From the NCBI RefSeq assembly GCF_017873215.1, contig NZ_JAGGKA010000003.1, positions 1 through 64,000 on the forward strand: 64,000 bases of DNA, given 5' to 3'. The translations under genes and the position numbers were made by a program. The notes below the pieces were generated by a model. The model was not told the DNA's origin. It worked only from the letters and a program-made list of their open reading frames with translations, and did no database searches. Position 1 is the stretch's first letter. Every line of letters starts with the position of its first letter. Origin of the DNA: Clostridium tetanomorphum. GTDB taxonomy: Bacteria > Bacillota > Clostridia > Clostridiales > Clostridiaceae. This document shows, piece after piece, positions 43,375-52,429 of the stretch.

Positions 43375-45684
43375 ATGAAAGCAAAATATAATAAGATGGA
43401 TATTAAGAGTAGACCCATGGTATATATATATTTATCTATATTTTTTACTACAATGGCACTGTTCACATATGAAACACTACTTACAAGACTATTTTCAGTT
43501 ATATTAACTTATAATCTAGTTTTTATAGTAGTATCTTTTGCAATTCTTGGAGGTGGTATTGGTGCAATAATAGCCTATAAAATATTGAAGGGGAGAAGTG
43601 GAGAAAGGTTATTAATGCTATCTTCGGTATTGCTACCTATAAGTTTTATTATATCTATATCAATAATGTATTTCTTTCCATTTAGTCCAACTTTCTTAAT
43701 ATATATGCCAGCATCACTGGGGCCATTTATTTTGGGTGGAATGATAACATCTATTATATTTAAAGAAAAGTGTAGTCAAAGCAATAGATTGTATTTCATA
43801 GATTTATTTAGTTCTGGTTTAGGAAGTTTAATTATTATTAAACTTATGGATTCATTTGGATTTTTAAAAACTATAATTATAGTTAGCATTTTTGCTATAA
43901 TATCTATAATTAGCATTAGTTTGTATTACAAAAAAACACTAGGAATAATTATAGGTTCATTCGCTTTAATAATAATTAGTGTATTAATATCAAATAATAA
44001 TATAATTGAAACTATAGGTAAAAATTTTTATTCATATCATACAAGTCCTTTAACAGTAATGGGAAGATATGCAAATTCAAATAACAAAGTTGAAATTTTA
44101 TTTTCAAAATGGGATTCTATATCAAAGACAGATGTAATTGATATCAAAAATGATAATGAAAAATTTATTATTACAGATGGAGGGGCAGCTGCTCCTATTG
44201 TAAAATTTAATGGGAATCTAGACTCAGTTAGAGAACTAAAATCCGAAGTTAATTATATTCCGTTTTCTTTTGGAAAAAATAAAAAATCACTTGTTATAGG
44301 TTCTGGTGGAGGAAAGGATGTAATTTTTGCATTACTTGGTGGAAATAAAAGAATTGATGCAGTTGAAATAAATCCTTCTACTATAGAAGCAGTAGAGAAT
44401 TTTAAAGAATTTAGTGGTAACATATATAACTTTCCTGGAGTAAATTTATATAACCAAGATGGAAGATATTTTATAGAAAATAGCAAGGAAAAATATGACA
44501 ATATATATTTATCAATGGTAATGACGAATTCTGTAGAGAATACTATGTATTCTTTATCTGAATATTATATATTCACAGAAGAAGCATTAAATCAGTATTT
44601 TAATCATCTATCAGAAGATGGAAAACTATCTTTTATGGTTCACAACTCAAAAGATCTTATGAAAGTAGTAAATACTGGGATTAAGGTATTAATAAATAAA
44701 GGGGTACAGGAAAAAGATGTAACCAACTATTTTGTTATAGTAGATGGAATTACTAAAGAACAGAAAAATGTTCATAGAAAGCAAGTGGTTATGCCATTAG
44801 TTATATTTAAAAATAAGCCTTTTACTCAAGAGAATATTAATTCAATACTAAATACTGCAAAAATGCAAAATAGATATATGTTGCATTACTCCAGAAATGA
44901 AATGGAACCATATAAATTTTTAGGAACTGGAGAAATGACTTATAATCAGATTATAGACAGTATAAGTTTTAATTCTAAACCAATTACTGATAATAGTCCA
45001 TTTTTCTATAATAATTCTAAATCTATTCCTATAGAAATGACTTTTATAATAATTTTAATTTCCATTGTTATATTAGTTATTAAAGATAAGTTTTTAAACA
45101 AGATTGAATACAGAAAAGCAGCCACATATTTTGCTGCTTTAGGTATGGCTTATATGTTAATTGAAATTCCACTAATACAAAAGATGATTTTATATTTTGG
45201 AAGTTCTTCTATAGCTTTTAGTTTTGTTGTATTTAGTTTATTAATTAGCAGCGGTGTAGGAAGTCTTGTAAGTGGAAGCAAAATAGTTGAAAAGTTTACA
45301 TTCAAATTACCTTATTATATTCTTGCTGCTGGAATTATGATTGTAGCAAATCAGTTAGGATCAAGTTCTATTTTAAATCTTACAAGAGATTGGCAAATCA
45401 CATATAAATTCCTTGTAATATTTTTTAATGTGTTTCCTATGGGATTCCTTATGGGGATGGCTTTTCCTTCAGGAATTAAAAAACTTGGAAGTTTTAAAAA
45501 TAATGAAAGCGTAATTCTTCTTATGATTGGAGTAAACGGCGTTTTTTCTGTTCTAGGATCAATATTAGCAGTAGTTATATCTATGAAATTTGGATTTAAT
45601 GTTACAATATATGCTGGAGCAGTTGTTTATATTATGCTATTTATATTAAACCCATTGGGTGGGCTTAATATTAATGCTAGTTAA
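43375..45684 (+). CDS. Polytopic membrane spermidine-synthase-like protein
   Basis: The protein is 769 residues from ATG 43375, after GGAGG; the upstream in-frame ATG at 43363 overlaps that site. About seven N-terminal helices (20-220) are followed by a soluble polyamine-synthase/methyltransferase-like domain (about 225-530) with VIGSGGGKDVIFALLGGNKRIDAVE read in parts, and about seven C-terminal helices (545-760). Such fusions are widespread but their substrate is unknown. It follows the Met-rich gene by 65 bp with no terminator, so it is probably in that operon and under regulon site 4. Confidence 0.82.
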   Translation: MKAKYNKMDIKSRPMVYIYLSIFFTTMALFTYETLLTRLFSVILTYNLVFIVVSFAILGGGIGAIIAYKILKGRSGERLLMLSSVLLPISFIISISIMYFFPFSPTFLIYMPASLGPFILGGMITSIIFKEKCSQSNRLYFIDLFSSGLGSLIIIKLMDSFGFLKTIIIVSIFAIISIISISLYYKKTLGIIIGSFALIIISVLISNNNIIETIGKNFYSYHTSPLTVMGRYANSNNKVEILFSKWDSISKTDVIDIKNDNEKFIITDGGAAAPIVKFNGNLDSVRELKSEVNYIPFSFGKNKKSLVIGSGGGKDVIFALLGGNKRIDAVEINPSTIEAVENFKEFSGNIYNFPGVNLYNQDGRYFIENSKEKYDNIYLSMVMTNSVENTMYSLSEYYIFTEEALNQYFNHLSEDGKLSFMVHNSKDLMKVVNTGIKVLINKGVQEKDVTNYFVIVDGITKEQKNVHRKQVVMPLVIFKNKPFTQENINSILNTAKMQNRYMLHYSRNEMEPYKFLGTGEMTYNQIIDSISFNSKPITDNSPFFYNNSKSIPIEMTFIIILISIVILVIKDKFLNKIEYRKAATYFAALGMAYMLIEIPLIQKMILYFGSSSIAFSFVVFSLLISSGVGSLVSGSKIVEKFTFKLPYYILAAGIMIVANQLGSSSILNLTRDWQITYKFLVIFFNVFPMGFLMGMAFPSGIKKLGSFKNNESVILLMIGVNGVFSVLGSILAVVISMKFGFNVTIYAGAVVYIMLFILNPLGGLNINAS

Positions 45685-45701
45685 AGTCTAATATGATTTA
45701 T

Positions 45702-45734
45702 GGGCTAATTCAAAATAAAGTGTTGAGTTAGCCC
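45702..45734 (+). terminator. Terminator after membrane synthase gene
   Basis: Arms gggctaattcaa (45702-45713) and ttgagttagccc (45723-45734) pair with one mismatch and run into T-rich sequence. Confidence 0.82.
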
Positions 45735-45777
45735 TTCTATTTTAGGTAACAATTCCATTCAAATGCTTAGTAGTGTC

Positions 45778-45809
45778 TTCATAGCATCTTCATATTTAAT
45801 GGATATAAT
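45778..45809 (+). promoter_or_regulatory. Direct-repeat promoter of M23 gene (regulon site 5)
   Basis: TTCATA (45778-45783), N5, TTCATA (45789-45794), N9, TATAAT (45804-45809). Both half-sites and the -10 are perfect. Confidence 0.82.
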
Positions 45810-45858
45810 ATAAAAGTATAGTTAAATTTACAACATAATATTGAAGGGATGAAATCAT

Positions 45859-47034
45859 ATGAGACGCAGTATAGCTTTACTAATAACTATAGCAATAAGC
45901 AGTTCTGTATTTTCTTATGCTGATGCAGCAGGAATTCAGGATAATCAGAGTAAACTAAATGAAATAAAGAAATCCATTCAGCAGAACAAAGACAAGTTAA
46001 ATAATGTTACTATGGATAAAAATAATGAAGAAAAAGAAGTGGAAAAATTAGATAAGGATATGGAGAAAATAGCTTTAAGGCTTCAAGAATTAAATTCTAA
46101 AATTATAAATTTAAACTCTGATATAAAGAAACATGAAAAAGAGATTGAACTAAGAAAGCAGGAGTTTTCACAAAAGAATGAAATATTTAAGGAAAGAGTT
46201 AGAGCAATATATAAGGCAGGAAACAGAGGATATTTAGATATAATTTTAAATTCAAAGAGTTTTTCGGATTTTATAAGTAGAATAGATACAGTAAAAAGAA
46301 TTATAGCTTATGATAAGAATCTTATAGATGATATAAAAAGTAAGCAACAAAGTTTAGAAAAAAACAGGTCAGACTTAGAGAATACTAAGAAAAATTTAGC
46401 TATATTAAAAGATGAGGTATATGAAAAATATAAGTTATTACAGGCATCATCAAATGTAAAAAAACAATTAGTTGCAAAGCTTGAAAGAGATAAGAGCTTT
46501 TATGAAAGAATTATTTCCAAAGAGCAATCAGATTCTGAAGAACTGTCTAGAGCCATTCAACGTATGAAAAGTGTAAGTAATAAAATAGCAAACACAAGAG
46601 GAAGTAATATCAATGCATCTTCTTTACAAGTAAACTCTGAAGGAAAATTGTTTTGTATAACAGGAACACCTTATCCTATTACTTCTTCCTTTGGAATGAG
46701 ATTTCATCCAGTTTTAAATTACAGTAGACTTCATGCAGGAATAGATATAGGAGTACAGATAGGTACTCCAATTTATGCATTAAAAGATGGTGTAGTAATT
46801 GCAGCCAGAGCTATGTCAGGGTATGGAAATGTAGTGATGATTGACCATGGAGATATAACTTCTGTTTACGCCCATAATTCTTCATTAGCTGTATCTGTAG
46901 GACAGACTGTAAATGGAGGACAGTTAATTTCTTACTCAGGTAATTCTGGGATTTCTTCAGGACCACATCTTCATTTTGAAATAAGAAATTTAAATGGACA
47001 ACCCATACAACCCGATGAGTATTATGTGCATTAA
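45859..47034 (+). CDS. Secreted M23 peptidase with PcsB-like coiled coil
   Basis: The 391-residue protein has a signal peptide (residues 3-24), a long coiled coil (about 28-250) that includes YLDIILNSKSFSDFISRID, and a C-terminal LytM/M23 domain (about 270-391). Zinc ligands are visible: His292 and Asp296 in LHAGIDIG and His372 of the HLH motif at 370-372. It should be an EnvC/PcsB-type muralytic enzyme or activator. The coiled coil is paralogous to the NlpC/P60 protein at 38198 and the two share the same promoter motif. Confidence 0.93.
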   Translation: MRRSIALLITIAISSSVFSYADAAGIQDNQSKLNEIKKSIQQNKDKLNNVTMDKNNEEKEVEKLDKDMEKIALRLQELNSKIINLNSDIKKHEKEIELRKQEFSQKNEIFKERVRAIYKAGNRGYLDIILNSKSFSDFISRIDTVKRIIAYDKNLIDDIKSKQQSLEKNRSDLENTKKNLAILKDEVYEKYKLLQASSNVKKQLVAKLERDKSFYERIISKEQSDSEELSRAIQRMKSVSNKIANTRGSNINASSLQVNSEGKLFCITGTPYPITSSFGMRFHPVLNYSRLHAGIDIGVQIGTPIYALKDGVVIAARAMSGYGNVVMIDHGDITSVYAHNSSLAVSVGQTVNGGQLISYSGNSGISSGPHLHFEIRNLNGQPIQPDEYYVH

Positions 47035-47145
47035 GTTTAATAGCTATAGATCTAGTAACTGAATATAGTAAGAGTAACATCTATATACATTAATGACTTA
47101 GGTGTATATGTTTTTATAATTAAAGAGTTTCAATTATTAATAGAA

Positions 47146-47174
47146 TTGACTTAGTACATAAGCCATGCTAAAAT
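47146..47174 (+). promoter_or_regulatory. Strong promoter of structured RNA candidate
   Basis: TTGACT (47146-47151) and TAAAAT (47169-47174) are exactly 17 bp apart and predict a start at about 47181, precisely where the left outer arm of the structured region begins. Confidence 0.75.
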
Positions 47175-47180
47175 ATTTAA

Positions 47181-47452
47181 CATTGGAAGCAATAACAATA
47201 ACTAAATTTATAAGAAAAGGTGGGGTGACATCCGACCACTTAGTGTTATATTAGTTCGAATAACATAAGTAGCTTGGAGAATAATACAAATTTATTAACT
47301 GAATGATTGGGAAAAACTGTTTTTTAATAAACAGTTTATTTGTAATTCCTAATTTATCAGTTAATGGTTTTTGTGTATTCTCTAGGGCTACTTTTTTATT
47401 TAGCCGTAGAGTTGTCTACGGCTATTTTTTAGTTATTGGTATTGCTTCCAAA
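47181..47452 (+). ncRNA. Structured non-coding RNA candidate, about 250-270 nt
   Basis: No protein frame spans it. An outer 23-nt inverted repeat (47183-47205 with 47429-47451, one mismatch) encloses a GC-richer block GGTGGGGTGACATCCGACCA (from 47219). A short hairpin follows, then a long interrupted stem (47268-47290 with 47370-47392, then aactga/tcagtt) topped by aaactgtt/aacagttt, and finally a 9-bp hairpin tagccgtag/ctacggcta with a T run. The rod with bulges recalls 6S RNA; large clostridial RNAs such as raiA are another possibility. I could not match a specific family from memory. Confidence 0.6.
47401..47430 (+). terminator. Intrinsic terminator of structured RNA
   Basis: Perfect 9-bp stem tagccgtag / ctacggcta (47401-47409 and 47416-47424) followed by six Ts. 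Confidence 0.88.
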
Positions 47453-47499
47453 CCTATATGAATTTAATGATTAGAATATATATAAAAGGATGGTAAGAA

Positions 47500-48303
47500 A
47501 TGAAAACTATAAATTTAGAAACAAATGAATTAAAATATATTTTTTCAGCAGTTGGATTATCGAATATAAATGGCGAAAATTATAAAGAAAGATTAAAAAA
47601 GCATAAACAGATAATTGACTATTTAATACATTTAAATAAAGCTATAGATAGATTATCTCGTAAGAGGGAAATTGTATTAGTAGACTGTGGGTGTGGTAAA
47701 AGCTATTTATCTTTTATTGCTAATTACTATCTTACTACAATTGAAAAGAGGAAAGTAAAGTTTATTTGTATTGATTATAATGAACATGTTATAGCAGCTT
47801 CAAAAGAAGCAGCGAAGAAACTTAAAATTAATAATATGGAGTTTATATGTAGTAATATTTTCAATGTGGAGTTTTTAACAATAAAGCCTGATATAGTATA
47901 TAGTTTGCATGCTTGTGATACGGCAACTGATATGACAATAGCCAAAGGAATTTTAGAAGACGCTAAGTATATAATGACAGTATCTTGTTGTCAACATACT
48001 GTGTTAAATCAAATAAAAAAACATCCATTAACTGCTATTACTAGGCATGGAGTATATAAAGAAAGGTTAGTTGATATGGTAGCAGACTCTATGAGAGCAC
48101 TACTTTTAGAAAGTAAGGGATATAAGGTTAAATTATTTGATTATGTAGCCTCTAGTGAAACACCTAAAAATATTATGTTAAGGGCTGAAAAAATAGGAAC
48201 ATTAAATAATAAACATGCAGAGAAATTTATAGAAGATTATAAAAAACTTCAAAGTATGTTTAATGTACAGCCTAAGTTATATAACTATATTAAAGGAATA
48301 TAG
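47500..48303 (+). CDS. SAM-dependent methyltransferase, METTL25-like
   Basis: This 267-residue protein has a SAM-binding DCGCGKSYLSF (about 62-72), an acidic second-strand end FICIDYNEH (about 88-96) and the LHACDTATD motif (about 145-153) typical of the Methyltransf_32 (METTL25/RRNAD1-like) family. A conserved VSCCQH follows. Substrate is unknown; RNA or protein is suspected for the family. GGATGG precedes the ATG. It follows the structured RNA without an obvious promoter of its own. Confidence 0.82.
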   Translation: MKTINLETNELKYIFSAVGLSNINGENYKERLKKHKQIIDYLIHLNKAIDRLSRKREIVLVDCGCGKSYLSFIANYYLTTIEKRKVKFICIDYNEHVIAASKEAAKKLKINNMEFICSNIFNVEFLTIKPDIVYSLHACDTATDMTIAKGILEDAKYIMTVSCCQHTVLNQIKKHPLTAITRHGVYKERLVDMVADSMRALLLESKGYKVKLFDYVASSETPKNIMLRAEKIGTLNNKHAEKFIEDYKKLQSMFNVQPKLYNYIKGI

Positions 48304-48426
48304 ATTAGCCAATGAAAAGCAAACTATTATTAATTTGTAATATAATATTATAATATTTGTATGTTGAAGAATACGAACAAGATGGTAGAATTGTTATAGA
48401 GCTTAGTGCTAAAGGGGGAGCAATAA

Positions 48427-49248
48427 ATGGAAATGGAATTAATTGATATTGTAGAACATTTTGCCCATACCTCTTTTCAAGTGGAAGGAGTATATAATTA
48501 TAGTATTGAACCGGGGAGTTGTGGTAGTGTAAAAACATCACCATTTCCGGGATTTATCTTTCCCTTGGCAGGTGAGGCGAATTTTATTTTTGATGGAACT
48601 TCTTATACAGCAGGAGTTGGAAATGTGATTCATGGTGGCGCAAATATGAGGTTGGGTAAGAGGGTAGTTGGTAAAAAAAAATGGAATTATATTTTGGTTC
48701 TTTACAGCATACGTAAGCCTGAACCAGAAGGATTTTCCCTAGAAGATGAACATTTTGAATTTGTTATAGGACAAAGTCCCAGGCTTCTTGAGTTGTTACA
48801 ACGATTATGGAGAGTATCAAATCAACCTGGAGCGATTGCTACATTCCAAACGGAAACCATATTTCGTTGCATATTGGATGAAATTTTTATATGTGCACGT
48901 AACCAATCAAATGGTGATGACCGCATATTATTTAAACAAGTATCAGATTATATTCATGAGTACTATATGGACACGCTTACCATTCGATCTCTTGCGGAAC
49001 TACATGGGGTAAATGAAAATAGATTATTCTATGTGTTTTCAAAATATGCAGGAATGGGTGCAGGAGATTATCTTATGATTCATCGACTAAATCGAGCAAA
49101 GGAATTACTGGTAACAGGTGATGCTCCTGTAGTGGCGGTAGCCAAAAGTGTGAGATACCATGATCCATATCATTTTAGCAAGAGATTTAAAAAGCAATTT
49201 GGTATTTCCCCAAGTAAGTTTCGGGAGAAGTTCAGATATAAAGTGTGA
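48427..49248 (+). CDS. AraC-family regulator of nitrogenase-like island
   Basis: This 273-residue protein has an N-terminal cupin-like ligand domain (about 20-110; GEANFIFDG, GNVIHGGANMRLG) and a C-terminal AraC double helix-turn-helix (about 170-268) with IRSLAELHGVNENRLFYVFSK and YHFSKRFKKQFGISPSKFRE. AraC regulators next to siderophore importers often bind the imported chelate and activate transport. It begins the accessory block, and more frequent CGT/CGA and GGC codons than flanking genes suggest transfer. AAAGGGGGAG precedes the ATG. Confidence 0.9.
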   Translation: MEMELIDIVEHFAHTSFQVEGVYNYSIEPGSCGSVKTSPFPGFIFPLAGEANFIFDGTSYTAGVGNVIHGGANMRLGKRVVGKKKWNYILVLYSIRKPEPEGFSLEDEHFEFVIGQSPRLLELLQRLWRVSNQPGAIATFQTETIFRCILDEIFICARNQSNGDDRILFKQVSDYIHEYYMDTLTIRSLAELHGVNENRLFYVFSKYAGMGAGDYLMIHRLNRAKELLVTGDAPVVAVAKSVRYHDPYHFSKRFKKQFGISPSKFREKFRYKV

Positions 49249-49641
49249 TGATTTTAGGGTGCTTTCCATTTTGCTAGAATTAAATCATTTTATATTACTT
49301 ATTTTTCATATTTAATATAGATAAAAGGAAGTTTTTGGATTCTTATTGTTTAAGGATTTAAGAGCTTCTTTTTTTAAAACCATTTTTTACAGCTTTTAAT
49401 ACTGATTTTTTGTTGGAATTACAATAAAAATTATAGCTTATCTCATGAAAAGTCTTCAATAATACTATTTGATTATTGAATTTGCTATTTAGAAGAGATT
49501 CAGGAATAATGCATTATGGATTCAGTAATTATCCATTTTCATATAATTTTTTATTTGCTATATTAGTCGTAGTCCACTTAGTCATAACTAACTTAGCTAA
49601 TATGATGACCATTATATAGCATTTAAATTATACAAGGAGGA
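49249..49641 (+). other. Intergenic stretch with possible iron-responsive dyad
   Basis: No gene is seen in these 393 bases. An imperfect hairpin at about 49324-49376 ending in a T run may terminate the AraC gene. The imperfect dyad TAATATGATGACCATTATA (49598-49616), 32 bp before the binding-protein start, matches the 19-bp Fur consensus at 13 positions, which is weak. Confidence 0.4.
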
Positions 49642-49647
49642 ATGAAA

Positions 49648-50658
49648 ATGAAAAAATTTATGGGACTATTTGTCTCACTTATATTAATCATAGGTATACT
49701 ATCTGTTTGTAGTGGAACTCATAATAAGGATAACTCAAGTAAATCGGATAATACGTCCACGAAAGAGACATATACAAATAAGTCAGAAACAAAAGATAAT
49801 GAAAATTCTCAGTGGCCAAGGACCATAAAAGATGCAACAGGAAAAGGGATTAAATTTGATAAAAAACCTAAGAGAGTAGCAATTCTTCATGCTTCGTTTT
49901 TGGATTATTTCTTTGCTTTAAAAACACCACCAACTGCTTCTGCTGGAGCAACAGTTGGTAGCGCAATGAAGTCTTTAGATGAATTTGAAACACTTAAGCC
50001 ATATAAAGGTACTGCCAATGTTATAGATTTAGGTAGTGCTAGAGATTTAAATTTAGAAGCGATTTTGGAATCAAAACCAGATGTAATTGTGACATTTAGA
50101 GGTCATGTAGATAAGATTTATGATAAGTTGGTTAAAATAGCTCCTGTAGTTCAGATTGACCTTAAAGATTCTTGGCAAAATAAAACTATGCAATGTGCAA
50201 AAATTGTTGGAAAAGAGGAGTTAGCCATTAAAATTATAGATGAAACTGAGAAGGAAATTAAAAAAACTAGGGAGCTTTTAGAAAATCATAAAGACAAAAC
50301 AGTTGCTTTACTTCGAGTTGATGGAAAGGGAAATTTTGTTGCTTTTGGCTTAAGTAATACTATTTATTACAACAAAACTCAGGGCTTTAACTTGTCAATA
50401 CCAAATGGCTATCCTGAGAATAGTGAGATTATTTCATTAGAAGGCTTGTCTAAGATAAATCCAGATTATATTATATTTAGACATTTGGCACAAATTGTTA
50501 ATTCTACAGTTGAAAAACAAAAATCTTCTCCTGTATGGCAGTCACTTAATGCAGTAAAGAACAATAATATTTTATTTTTCGATGATTCTTTAAATAGTGA
50601 AAGTCCACTGGCATTACAGATTGCAGCTAAGAATTTAACAAAAGCCATATCAAAATAA
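49648..50658 (+). CDS. Siderophore/heme-type ABC binding lipoprotein
   Basis: The protein is 336 residues from ATG 49648, 7 bp after AAGGAGG; the ATG at 49642 is too close. The signal ends in a lipobox-like LSVCSG (Cys near residue 21), although Val at -1 is atypical. A Ser/Lys/Asp-rich linker is followed by the two-lobed periplasmic-binding (FepB/BtuF, PF01497) fold: RVAILHASFLDYFFAL, LEAILESKPDVIV and a second lobe ending SLNAVKNNNILFFDD. It should bring a metal chelate to the importer, whose permease genes are broken here. Confidence 0.88.
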   Translation: MKKFMGLFVSLILIIGILSVCSGTHNKDNSSKSDNTSTKETYTNKSETKDNENSQWPRTIKDATGKGIKFDKKPKRVAILHASFLDYFFALKTPPTASAGATVGSAMKSLDEFETLKPYKGTANVIDLGSARDLNLEAILESKPDVIVTFRGHVDKIYDKLVKIAPVVQIDLKDSWQNKTMQCAKIVGKEELAIKIIDETEKEIKKTRELLENHKDKTVALLRVDGKGNFVAFGLSNTIYYNKTQGFNLSIPNGYPENSEIISLEGLSKINPDYIIFRHLAQIVNSTVEKQKSSPVWQSLNAVKNNNILFFDDSLNSESPLALQIAAKNLTKAISK

Positions 50659-50753
50659 CCTTTCATTGGCAAACTAGATGTAACTTAAATGGAAGTTTAA
50701 GATTTGTTTGGCCTAATAAAAATAGTTTACAGTAATAAGGAGGTAGCAATTGG

Positions 50754-51536
50754 ATGAAGAAGCCAAATACTGTACAGATGAAGAAAAAAAACCATCTATG
50801 GACAATGTGGTTGATTGTATTAGGGGGATTAGGATTACTTGCTTTTATTATGGCGGTTTCTATAACCAAGGGAACAGGGGCGATGACCTTATTTTCCCTA
50901 TGGGATGCTTTGTTTTACTTTAATGGCAAAGAAATGAATCATATTGTTATAATAAATCTCCGTATGCCTCGTGTTATAGCAAGTGCTTTAGTTGGTGCAT
51001 CTCTTGCTGTTGCAGGAGCTATTATGCAAGGAACTACAGGAAATCCTCTGGCTGATTCAGGTTTACTAGGGCTTAATGCAGGGGCGGCCTTTACTCTTTC
51101 TATATGTTTTGCCTTCTTTCCTGGGATGAAGTATATGCATATTATCTTCTTTTCTTTTTTAGGAGCAGCTTTGGGAGCCGGATTAGTTAATGGAATTGCT
51201 TCTATGAAAAGAGGTGGACAAACACCTATTCGTCTTGTATTGGCAGGTGCAGCTGTCAGTACACTGCTGATGGCAATGAGCCAGGGAATTGCCCTTTGTT
51301 TTAATGTGGCTCAAAGCATTATGTTTTGGACTGTTGGTGGTGTTGCAGGCTCTAATTGGGAACAGGTTAGGATAATGTGGCCTTGGATAATAGTAGGACT
51401 CATAGGAGCGGTTTTATTATCACCTTACATTTCTATTTTAAGTCTAGGCCAGGATGTTGCAAAGGGACTGGGAATAAATATAAAGGTGGTAAATACATTT
51501 TCTTCAATTATAGTTCTTAATACAGAGTGTAGCTAA
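50754..51536 (+). pseudogene. Truncated FecCD-type permease, 5' gene
   Basis: The frame codes for 260 residues of a typical BtuC/FecCD permease (RMPRVIASALVGASLAVAGA, then TGNPLADSGLLGLNAGA, LVLAGAAVSTL) but stops abruptly after SLGQDVAKGLGINIKVVN. The last 80 or so residues of the family, including the final helices and the ATPase-facing region, are missing. The 3' end runs straight into the middle of a second permease in another frame, as if a deletion fused the two genes. Confidence 0.9.
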
Positions 51537-52290
51537 AAACCCTCTAGCTGATCCTGGACTTTTGGGCATTAATGCGGGGGCCAGTTTAATGGTAATTTTG
51601 TATGTACTAATTTTTAGTGCCAAATCTTTTCTATCGGTGTTTACCTTACCTTTTCTAGCGTTAATAGGAGCGGGTATTACGGCAGCTGTAGTATATCTTT
51701 TTTCTTATAAGAAAAATGAGGGCGTTTCAACTATGTGACTTATTTTAACTGGTGTGGCAGTACAGGCAGGAGTTTCGGCATTAACCACCTTACTGGTGGT
51801 GAAATTGGATGATACACAGTATAACTTTGTTGTTGCTTGGCAGGCAGGAAGTATTTGGGGCTCCAACTGGAAATTCGTGCTAACATTGCTGCCTTGGTTA
51901 TTAGTATTGATTCCCTATGTATTAACCAAATCTCGTGTTATGGATATACTGAATCTTAGTGATGATATTTCCTATAGTCTTGGTGCTTCAGTAGAAAAAG
52001 AACGTCGTAGACTGCTTGCAGCAGCAGTAGCCCTTGCCGCATCATGTGTAGCAGTTAGTGGAAGCATTAGTTTTGTAGGGCTTATAGCACCACATTTGGC
52101 AAAGAGACTTGTTGGACCACGTCATCGTGTACTTCTATTGACTAGTATATTGGTTGGTGCTGTATTAGTATCTGTGGCAGATACTATTGGACGTGTTATC
52201 ATTCAACCTTCTGAGGTTCCAACAGGAATTGTGGTAGCTATTATCGGAGCACCATATTTTCTTTATCTTCTTTCTAATAGCAAGGGCTAA
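51513..52290 (+). pseudogene. Beheaded FecCD-type permease with in-frame TGA
   Basis: From about 51513 the +1 frame reads LIQSVAKNPLADPGLLGINA and continues through a second permease to 52290 (FVGLIAPHLAKRLVGPRHR, then IGAPYFLYLLSNSKG). The first 75 or so residues are absent, and an in-frame TGA occurs at 51736-51738 (STM-stop-LILTGVAVQAG, where an Arg CGA is expected). Only 178 residues could be translated from GTG 51754. Neither permease can be complete, so import through this system is doubtful. Confidence 0.92.
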
Positions 52291-52429
52291 CCATAAGATG
52301 ATTAATGGTATTGAATGCACATTAAGTAAATGAAGTTTACAAAAATTTTAATTTTAGCAGTAGATAAAGGTTTAGTTAATAGATTTTACTATGGACAAAC
52401 CATGTATTTAATATAAGGAGTAAGGGATT

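Noticed and set aside
47181-47452. SRP RNA, tmRNA or RNase P RNA
   Set aside because: The invariant sequences of these RNAs (for example GGAAGGAAGCAGCC of SRP) were not found.
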